64,000 nucleotides of DNA from Trichaptum fuscoviolaceum (Eukaryota > Basidiomycota > Agaricomycetes > Hymenochaetales > Trichaptaceae): assembly GCA_910574455.1 (NCBI GenBank), contig CAJSYZ010000009.1, positions 62,001 to 126,000 on the forward strand, given 5' to 3'. The translations under genes were made by a program, and so were the position numbers. Numbering within the stretch: the stretch's first letter is position 1; each line of letters starts with the position of its first letter. Shown here piece after piece: positions 53,637 to 62,576 of the stretch. The notes beneath the pieces were generated by a model that did not search any database, had not been told where the DNA came from, and worked only from the letters and a program-made list of their open reading frames with translations.

Positions 53637-54897
53637 TCATTCATGAAAATAATCTGCTACGTCTGGAGGCTGCAGATCAAATGCACGAGCAACCTGATTT
53701 GGCCGAAGGCAATTCATTGCATTTGACAGAAGAACACCAATACGATAATAGCTTCCAACAGGTGAGCTTAGCAAGCGCATCTTCCAACCTGCATTAAGAA
53801 ATGGCCATGTTCTTGATACAACTCCAAATGCATGCTCGACATCAATCCGCACAGTTCCCATCTGTTTATTCCACTCGATTTCTTCTGCTGTGTGTTCACC
53901 TGGACCAGCGTATGGGCACATGAGCACCTCACTCAACCCATAAGCTGCATCTCCATATAGTTGGAAGTAGCTCCGTTCGCCTGGCCCATCTTCAATGAAT
54001 GCATGCTGCTTGCATTCCGCCAAGAGACCACTGTCATTCAGCATGCCTGTATCTGCTCGTCTTCCTTCAATTGGACCATATAGATGTCCAATTAGCCCAT
54101 TCGGGAGGGCAACAGCCTGAAACTTGAGGGCATGGTACTTCTTGTATCCGCTATAAACAATGCGCTGGAATACTGAAGGCCGACAGATGCGACGGATTGT
54201 ACAGTCGATAAATCCCCAAATGGAATCAGCAGATGCACCTGCATTTTGAACCGCCTCTGCATACTCCGCTAGTGCTTCTGGGTGTAAAAGGTGCTCTGAG
54301 TCGAAATCAAGGAGGTGTTGCCAGCGACTGTCAAGAATATGAACGAGCCTGTTGATACATTCCGATATTGATGATTGAGACCGATCATATATTGCAGTGA
54401 GCTCGTACATGTCCCCTGCTGTTCGAAAGCGAGCACATAGAAGGCATAAAGCCTCGAGACCTTCAAAAACATATCCGGAAACTGTTTTGATGGTCTCTGG
54501 TATATCCATGACTTGTGTAAGTGTAACCAGCTCATTAGCGGTGAAACTAGAGATAACAGAATGTTACTAATTGCAAGCTATGATGGATTATAATACAATT
54601 TACATACCGGAAGCGGTACAAACATACAGCATCACCCAAGGAGTCTATTAATTGTTTTGTAATCCTTCTTCCACCTTGTTCTGGACGAGGATACACAACA
54701 GGTCGGGTTCTAGCACGTTCAAGCTTAGTGTGATCTTGAAATGCCTTTACAGTTACTGTATGAGCCTGAGCTCTTCGTGATGAGATAGCTGCAAGATAGA
54801 TAGCATTGAGGTCAAGCAGAGGAGGGAAAGAGGGCGCTTGCTTGAACAGTAAGGGTGTAAGGAGCAAGAGTTGTTTCTTTTTGTCTTCAGAGGCCAT
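53637..54897 (-). CDS. PIF/Harbinger DDE transposase (nuclease)
   Basis: Two exons, 54608-54897 and 53637-54546, joined in phase over a 61-bp intron (junction inside YRFRFTANELV). 399 residues from ATG 54897; upstream codons give only TTG. Conserved order: RFRF N-terminal motif, a helix-turn-helix-like IYDRSQSSISECINR, then catalytic D211 (GFIDCTI), D296 (LYGDAAYG) and E334 (VEHAFG). Usual length for the family. It cuts at the 49-bp ends with the partner protein. No lesions found. Confidence 0.95.
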
Positions 54898-55112
54898 CGA
54901 AGACGTGCAAAAACGCAGTGAACGAAGCAAAGCCTATTTGGGGTGGTACTGTCACGGTCAGTCACGCGAACGTCACTGTATGGATTTGGGCTAAAGTGCT
55001 CTCGGAGAATCAAGCCGCGCTGATCTCCGGGCTTTCTCCATCAACCCTGAATGTTATTCACCATGTTATTACCATAATAACATGCATGTTATTTTACTAA
55101 ATATGCTCTATT

Positions 55113-57475
55113 TGATCGCTCAAGTAAGAACATGTGTAACCTTTACGAAACGGAAGCATGATGGCATTCAGATAAGACCTCAAAGTACTCACTTATATGA
55201 AGCGCAGCTGCCAGCCTTGAGGATAAATCTGAGTCCTGACGTAGACGAATACTTTATTTTCTAGACATGATGGTAGAAGAAAGAAAAAATAGGTTTTACC
55301 GGCAAATAATATTGACCGAGCCCTGCCGCGGCAGCCTGAGCCTGAGACTCAGGCTCTGAGTGGGACTCGGAGTCCGCGGCACTGCAAGTCCGGTGCTTCC
55401 TTTCTCTTCAAACTCTCGCAACCCAACACTTCCAAAGCCGTCTATTACGAGTTATCCTATCAAACTCTGTCGGAAATCAAGGCTTTCATAAAGCATAAGA
55501 AGGAGAATAGAGACGTTAACAAGAATATGGATAGAAATCCGTGCGTTTTTTTTAACGTTCGACTACGTTTGAGTCGTTTTCTTCATTTCTCACTTCTTGA
55601 TAATCTTTTCTAGCAACCTAGAGACTGCTCAAGCTCATCAAACGCTGACGCATTGAGTCTCAAACTCAGCGTCTTGACCCTTCTCAACTGGAGATCATAA
55701 GTTTCAGTTACCTACTACTCTGTTTCCCTCAGCCCAAACTGATGGAATTTTGCTCAGTTCAGTACGTATACCGCTTACTTCTACCGATAAATGTACTGAA
55801 ATCGCTGATATCTTCAAGTTGAACCATTCAGCGGAGGAGAAAGACTCTCGAGCAGCACATCTCTCAAGCAACCATCATCTGCGCCTCTTAAACAATCCTC
55901 CTTTCGTACAGACAGCTGTCACCTCTGTCCTGCTAATGCCCTCCTCCCGCTGACGACGGACTCGGACTTGTTGAAGGGAAACGATGAAACGATTCTACAG
56001 GTGCGCCCTGGTGCAACGGGGCTTTTCTAATGCACACGCTCGTATGGGACGCAAGGTTGATTGGCCGAGTAAGGGGTTGTGAAGGTGGGCCAAAGGCCCC
56101 GGAGGCGGAGGCATGTGTGAAGGTAGATGATGTGCAGTGAAACCCGCCCAGTACGGTACGCACCACTGCTCCTTCCCTTACGTATCTTCTCTAACGTTAA
56201 TATTTGATCGCGCCCGCAAACGCAAAACCTTGACGTGGACTGCATCAACTTACACGGCACCCCACCCGTTGACCTGCACGGTCCACTCTGTTGTTGTGAA
56301 GGCAGGGCTCGTGGACTTGAAGGCACGCAAATTGGGTCCTGAATATTCACTCCTTGTCGGACGACGGATTCTATGACCACGATTGATGTGCAGAGATACA
56401 CGCCATTAAGACGCAAGCACTTCCAGCAAGCCAGCTGACGTCGGAACCATCTTGCAGATTGTGAGACGATGGTGCTGTCCATGTCTTCACTGCTACAGCC
56501 ACCGAAGAGCTGGATAGCGTCTCGAGGCTAGAGAAACCAAACTACTTCGTTTTCGCTCAAATTTTTCAAACGCCTTTCGACGATCACGGAGGCACCATCT
56601 TGGCGATTCAACTTCAGAATAGCCAAGGACCGGCTGACAACCGACGTCTCACGGAGCAATCAATCGAAATCTCGAATTTTCTGAAGCCTCTCTCGTACGA
56701 TTCGCCCGTCCTACTGCACTCATGGTTTACGCCGCTGACCGGACGACTGCACCTTCGGGAAGAAGCAACAGTCCGTTCTCATCGCAGGAAGGAAGGCAAA
56801 ATTCGATATTGCTGCGAACCACGAATTGGAAGGTGAGTGAGTATGCAAATTAATTCCAAATCTTTACTCATACACGATAGCTTATACTCAAACTACTCAG
56901 ACATATTGCAAAGTTATCGTCTTCAAACATCAACACCCTTTCACTACTCCACGCGTTACAACTTAACGACGTCTTTCCGTCTTTCTCGATCACGGCGCTA
57001 GCGTTGGCGCTTATCTCGTTATGTCTCAAGAACGTTTCTTTGTCTATTCTGGTGATCGCACCCTTCCTCACGACCATTCACCGCCCATCTGTCGCAAAAT
57101 ATGCCTAATCCAGGAAGCCATTGATTGGGAAGGTGATTCTGAGCTCTGTGACAAGAGACGGAAGATGGTCATGATGGTGTCTTCATCAGCAATCGGGTAC
57201 GTGGGCGAAAGCAGAGAAGATAGGCAATGTGCGGGCGTTCTATGATGGCGATGATCAGACAATGGATCATGGCATAGAAAGCAAGATAAAACTTGTAGCT
57301 AGGAACTGGACGACATGCACATGGTGTGTACCATTGGCTATCGATACCGAGGCACCCTACTAATCGTTTATTTGATAAGATGCACGATTATCAGCTCTCG
57401 TACACAAAGAGGCGTTTCTGAAACCGAAGCAGCCATCCGTCGTTCTCTTACACGCAGTTTTCTTGGCCTTGGCTT
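55113..57475. other. 2.4-kb intergenic stretch, no firm gene
   Basis: Contains a GC-rich near-palindrome around 55335-55365 (GAGCCTGAGACTCAGGCTC) and several overlapping frames below 155 codons with no domain. It may hold an unrecognised spliced gene; none could be supported. Confidence 0.3.
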
Positions 57476-57565
57476 GAGACGGTCTCGAACTCACCCGTGG
57501 GAATTCGCTGCATCGATAAGGATTTCGCAACTCTGATGGGACCTCATTCAACCCTCACATCGTAT
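57476..57565 (+). promoter_or_regulatory. upstream module with GATA-type site
   Basis: GAGACGGTCTCGAACTCACC, CGTGGGAATT (57496-57505), CATCGATAAGGATTTCGCAA (57511-57530) and TTCAACCCTCACATCGTA (from about 57549). This is the complete three-block module in sense orientation, about 200 bp before the ATG. Confidence 0.6.
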
Positions 57566-57717
57566 ATCGCTCTCATCCTTGACTTCGAGGTCTTGCTCAG
57601 ATTTACCTTGCACCTGTTATTGTAAGGAATTATCTCCACGATACCAGTAATAATTGACTAACAATTCGCTCTGACAGCTTTGATCAAAAAGATCGCCCGC
57701 TAGTCACTCATTTTGCG

Positions 57718-58892
57718 ATGAGCATCCCAACGATACCCGTCGAGATTCTCGAACATATCATCGAAGGTTTCATAGCCGAAGCCAGAAATTCTCATCTGGA
57801 TATTACGTCATTGAAAATCTCGTATCATTGGCAGCGCAACCTTGCCCCTCTCCTTCGCGTCTGCAAGTCATGGCATTCGATATCGGAGAGGCACATGTAT
57901 CAATATGTTTCCTTGGGCTCGGACGTCTTTGTCGTTACCTCTGGAGAAAACCGGTCGCGAAGAAGACTCGGACACGAGGTCGCCACGCAACTTCTCACAA
58001 CGCTATCTACAAACCCTCGGATAGCTTCGCTCGTTAAAGAGCTCCATCTCGCCGTCAGGGACGCTCAGCGTGACGAAGCACTAGAATACACACGGACGAA
58101 CGTCCGAATTCTCCAGATCTGTCAGAATGTGACACATGTCGAAATCCGAGGATTCCACCATACACAGAGCGACGCATTGGTTGAAGCGCTGAAGGCGAAG
58201 TCCGACTCGCTTGTATCCCTCTGCATTACCCAGCATAGGCTCTCAACTTCGAATATACAAGGGAGCTCCTTCAATCTACTTGAAATAATCAAGGCTGAAG
58301 GCCTTCTAGCTCTCGCAGAGCCGAATGCTCTCGATGCTCCAAACTGTTGCCCCGATCTGCGAGAGGTCCGAATCGTTGACTGCGAGCTGCGTTATAGCGA
58401 TTTGGAATTCCTGTCCTTAACGTCCGCCGGTGTAAAGCATCTCACCATCATTTTGAAGTCATGGTCCAGTAGCGAAGCTGTGCAAGACGCATTGTGCGAA
58501 TGCTTGCGCGTATGGTCTCTGACTCTCGAACACCTTAACTTGGAAATTACTGGACGACAAATCATGTCCTATCGTCCATTTCTGGAAGCACTCTCTACCC
58601 CAAAAGTACTGCAGGAACTAGAGATCAACGGATCACTCTCGGGATTCGGCGCCATTGCGGACCTCCCGTCACTTCAGCGGCTGAGCTTCGAATCAGACGA
58701 GGATATGAGCAGATTTGCCGCTCATCTGGATGACCCAACGACCCAACGAAGTTCCCTGCCCTCAAATACGTTGTAGCGGGATCACAGTTTGAAATTCGAG
58801 ACAAGAAGCTGCGCGATATTTGTCTTAGACGGGGTATTGACTTGGAGGAACGGTGGCGCAATGACTATATTCTGGGCTGTTTGTCGTGGTAA
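57718..58892 (+). pseudogene. F-box-like/LRR gene with recent 8-bp duplication frameshift
   Basis: Starts MSIPTIPVEILEHIIEG. Second half of F-box: LAPLLRVCKSWHSISERHMYQYVSLG. Mid signature CQNVTHVEIRGFH. Open for 352 codons to 58776. The octamer CCCAACGA occurs twice in tandem (58734-58749) where relatives have one copy. In the shifted frame the normal tail (FPALKYVV, CLRRGIDLEERW, CLSW) runs to a TAA at 58890-58892. An in-frame gap of about 10 residues in the central LRRs is also present. The present product would lose 40 or so C-terminal residues. It could be a live truncated allele. Confidence 0.8.
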
Positions 58893-60200
58893 TAGTTTCT
58901 GCCTTTCGTGATGAACTAGATGCTCCTGAAGCATGTTTGTATAGAATTATCGTGTCAAAATATCCGATTTAAGAGTCGAATTCTCAATCGCTCATAGAAG
59001 TCCTTGGTAATTTGCACTGAAAAGTTTGTTGCCGGGCTTTGTGAGCTTTAAGGAGACACAAAACGAGAAGTCCTTCAAATTAGCGCCCTTTGGCAAACCG
59101 CATGAGCGCTTCACACTATTTTGACCCTGCCAGTGAGTCCCTGGCGCAGAAAATTTGACCGCTTGTCTCTTCTACTCATCACCTATCTCCATTAGTTCAG
59201 GACTCTTTATCTTGAGTTGGGCTCACAAGCATTAGTGTTCTTCATGGCAGTATCGTCCCGCCGCCACAAGACCGAATGGCAGATATGCATAGTCCGACAC
59301 GGGAGGTTGAATGTAATGCGTTCGTTTTCTACAATTTCCTTGTTTTCTCTTCTCATAAGTACTTTAGAGCTCTGTCTTCTGCAACGATGGGAGCAACATG
59401 GCCTATCTGAACACCACTTTTTTTTCGCTGTCAACCGTATGATGCTTCGCCTAAAATGCACCAAAGCTTGTGAAGCATGGATGACACGGCTGGGACATTG
59501 TAACCTGTTCTCTGAGCTTTCAGGATAAGCTTTTGCTATACTGATTGAAAGTAGTGGATGTCTTATTTCTGAGCTGAAGATGAATCGAAACTGCCAAAGA
59601 TCTCAGGCTATGTCGGACAACGTAGCTTTTGAATCGAGTAGGACTAACTAGAAAACCAGCTACGTCCATATTCGTCCACCTTCAGATTCTGGCGAATGTT
59701 CTTTTTACCTCGAATCCCATCCAGTCGTATGCTATGTGTGATACGATGCCCTTCCTTGTAAGAACGGTCAGCGGGTACTAGAGATATAATGGTGAGACGA
59801 CCAGAGGACCATGTTTGGGATTGCTGGTGAGCAAGATCATTCACTCATTGCCATCTCCACTCTTAATCGCATTTTACTTACACACCGAAACGGCAGACAT
59901 TGTATCCAATATTGTATGTCCATTCCACAGTAGCTGCATCGGGAGTTTCTGACTCCTACAGTATTATTCTCGCCTATGATACAGAAATTCAACAGAGAAG
60001 GAAGGGCGAAAGTTAGTTCTTGAAATTAGACATGTTTGGCCTGTTGTCACGAACAACCTGCTTGTATGTACCTTCGAGATCGGCCAAATCAGCACTAAGT
60101 CAATTAATCTCACGCAAATACGGTCATCACAGGAACGTATCTATCCTCTATCCCTATTGACTATACTGTGCTGAAGCACTACATTGTCTATGACAAACTT
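58893..60200. other. intergenic, nothing firm
   Basis: A 103-codon plus frame at 59217-59528 lacks domain features; nothing else recognised. Confidence 0.35.
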
Positions 60201-61841
60201 CTAGTCATCAATAATTCCTTCAAGAATGCCATCTAGGTAATGGCCTACGCCGCGTCCAACACCGTGTACTGTGATTGCTATGGCGGTCCGAGCCCAGTTC
60301 AGACGACCCACTGGATGATCGTCTCCAACCGGAGGACAAAGCCAGTCTCGCACATGCTTTCCAGACGACCGCCGGATTGCCCATTGGTTTTCACGGTCAA
60401 CGACGTTCCGGATGCCTTGGAAGTACGACTCGCATGATAGGCAGATTGGTGCGCTCACCCCTATGATCTTGTGCATTGGGGTGAGTTGCTTACTCTGCAG
60501 GTAGTATACCATCTGGATCTCGACATGCACCCTCGTAGCCATGACATCCCTTTCCTTCCAAAACCCCTTTGCGGTGCCTCTGATCTTCTCATCACGAGCT
60601 TGCTTCTTGTCATCAGCAGTTGGAAAGCCCTCAGGACTTATCCTGACAAGATTTACCAGCCAGTCTGCGGAGTCCGTTCGCCATATTGGATGCGCGGGAT
60701 TTAAAGGGTGATTTATGGCATCATTGACCCATTTAATCTTTAAGTGTGCATCTACATTGCTGGCGACATTTCCGCGTCGAAAATGAGTCGCAAACAGCGT
60801 CGGGATACCCCAGTTAAGGAATGTTCTCGCTCCATGAGTATAGTCTAATACACGTTGGATTGCATACGAGAGCTCGGCGAGGAGAGCCTGATCGTCCTCT
60901 CCATGGTCAACCTCTTTCAGGTAGGCGAAATTGGCAGCGGCTTGACACGTATGAAACACATTCTCTATCAAGCCAGAACGCTTGGTTTGAGTCAAATCTC
61001 CACCGTTCATTATTGTGTCGGGAAGGTGCAAGATGTCTGTCAGGAATTGCAGGGTAGCATTCCGGAGTGTTGAGTCGGACAGGTGATATGACGTCAGAAT
61101 TCCTTCGAGTCGGCCCAAGTTGACTGTGTTACTAGTACCATTTTGCGTACGTTTTACAACTTCGCGCAGCTTGTGGATTCTCGAAGAGATTGCTCCCCAG
61201 CAAATCTTGATCATTGCGTTCTGAACTGTGGTGTAATTTGTTCCAAATGCCTGCGCAGTGATGTCTCCGTTGAGGATCGTCTTCAGCATCGCCTTGAATT
61301 CAGTCCAAGCGCTCTTGTTGGACTCGTCCGCAGAGCCCTTGCTCAGCGCGATGTGGATAGAGAGATCATCGTCTTCTATAGTTATAGAACTAGCGACTAT
61401 GTCGTCTTCTCCATGTGCAAACCAAAGGGCGATCCAGTCCATAAGAAGAGGGAGATCCTTTGAATCCTTTGGAACGTGTTCGCATGTATCGTAGTCAACA
61501 ATCTTCGAGACCGTTCTATAATGAGGATCGTCTTTTTTCAACGTGCTTTGAATATGCAACGCAGCAGAAATGAACTCTTGGTCCGTCGGGTCAATTTGGG
61601 GTTCAGGCTGCCGATGCAAACCACTGTCCTCTTTAACTCGCTCGGAGCGATCCATCCCCGTTGGGTTCAATTTTCTTAAAGGTGCTGTGCTATGGGCTGC
61701 AGCTGGCGGTGCGGCCCCTTTATTATTTGCTGCGCTATGGGCTGCAGCTGTCGGTGCGGCCCCTTTATTATTTGCTGCGCTATGGGCTGCAGCTGGCGGT
61801 GCGGCCCCTTTATTATTTGCTGCGGTATCCGACTTCGACAT
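60201..61841 (-). CDS. OTT_1508-like deaminase-fold protein with intact zinc motif
   Basis: 546 residues from ATG 61841 (MSKSD). An in-frame ATG at 61952 would add 37 residues, but the intervening DNA has an acceptor-like CTCTTACAG and looks like leader. Residues about 8-55 are three 15-residue Ala/Asn/Pro repeats. A conserved N-terminal region (LMDWIALWFAHG, IVASSITIEDDDLSI) is shared with the protein at 62577. The C-terminal deaminase motif is H439-V-E441 and C467-L-S-C470, typical zinc ligands plus catalytic Glu. By family, a nucleotide or nucleic-acid deaminase related to bacterial toxin domains; its substrate is unknown. Divergent from 62577. Confidence 0.7.
   Translation of the reverse strand: MSKSDTAANNKGAAPPAAAHSAANNKGAAPTAAAHSAANNKGAAPPAAAHSTAPLRKLNPTGMDRSERVKEDSGLHRQPEPQIDPTDQEFISAALHIQSTLKKDDPHYRTVSKIVDYDTCEHVPKDSKDLPLLMDWIALWFAHGEDDIVASSITIEDDDLSIHIALSKGSADESNKSAWTEFKAMLKTILNGDITAQAFGTNYTTVQNAMIKICWGAISSRIHKLREVVKRTQNGTSNTVNLGRLEGILTSYHLSDSTLRNATLQFLTDILHLPDTIMNGGDLTQTKRSGLIENVFHTCQAAANFAYLKEVDHGEDDQALLAELSYAIQRVLDYTHGARTFLNWGIPTLFATHFRRGNVASNVDAHLKIKWVNDAINHPLNPAHPIWRTDSADWLVNLVRISPEGFPTADDKKQARDEKIRGTAKGFWKERDVMATRVHVEIQMVYYLQSKQLTPMHKIIGVSAPICLSCESYFQGIRNVVDRENQWAIRRSSGKHVRDWLCPPVGDDHPVGRLNWARTAIAITVHGVGRGVGHYLDGILEGIIDD
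61689..61823 (-). repeat. three tandem 45-bp coding repeats
   Basis: Units 61689-61733, 61734-61778 and 61779-61823 are nearly identical (one base change seen, giving Pro/Thr). Each encodes a 15-residue Ala/Asn/Gly/Pro unit at the N-terminus of the deaminase-like protein. Confidence 0.9.
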
Positions 61842-62468
61842 GGTCCCTAAATATCTGCCGGTGTATCTGTAAGAGGTGAATATTAGCTGTTGATTCTTTC
61901 TATAAAACCCCACACGAGGCTTCTGATTGTGTATGCGTATGTATCCGACCATGACTAGTTGAGGTACGCTTATATACTACGACGGATACGCTTCAGACTG
62001 ATCTAACTTTAAGAAGAGTTCCGTCGAGATGTCGAAGTTGAGATGCGGGTGGAGAAATGGAATTTCATTCTTCACTCTCACCTGACCGGGATCCCCAGGT
62101 TAGTTAGCGGTTTTTCAGGTGAAACAAGTAGAAGAAGGTACTCTTAGGCTAAGATAGCAAGAGTCCGAGCTGTTCAACCATCTGGAGTATTCCTCGCCTC
62201 GTTTTTTCTGATACTTGGAGGTGTACACGCCACCTTCAAGACTGCGGATGATCCCGGATCGATAGCACTAAATCAGGGTCTAGATTGCGGCGCCGAACCC
62301 GGGAAGGCCGTCACGGCCGCTACTAGTACTATACTAGTAGTAGTAGCCGGTGTGCCCAATCTTCCGCCTGTCCAGTGCTCTACGCCACATCTGACTTGCC
62401 TTAGTCCCATCCTATTTTCCGGATACTTGACTCCATATGTATACTAGACTACTTCAAGAGACGTAAAG
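61842..62468. promoter_or_regulatory. divergent promoter region of the deaminase-like pair
   Basis: About 740 bp separate the two start codons. Contains an ACTAGT-rich imperfect palindrome near 62318-62345. No repeat ends recognised. Confidence 0.35.
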
Positions 62469-62477
62469 TATATAAAA
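62469..62477 (+). promoter_or_regulatory. TATA box
   Basis: TATATAAAA lies 108 bp before the start codon at 62577, the expected spacing for a fungal core promoter with a leader of 70-80 nt. Confidence 0.5.
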
Positions 62478-62576
62478 GACATCATCGCCTTCAGAGGAGC
62501 TCACAAGACAGCAAGCATCTCAAGTCCTAGAAGCGACAAATACAAGCTTAAAAAACATAATTTATAAATTATAAAT

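Larger units (their letters stand above)
51913..55109. mobile_element. complete PIF/Harbinger DNA transposon
   Basis: The 3197-bp element has perfect 49-bp inverted ends beginning AGAGCATATTTAGTAAAATA. It is flanked by ATT on both sides (51910-51912, 55110-55112), a 3-bp target duplication as expected for the superfamily. It encodes both standard proteins convergently: a Myb/SANT-like protein (plus strand) and a DDE nuclease (minus strand). Both frames are uninterrupted after splicing, so it may be autonomous. Confidence 0.93.
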
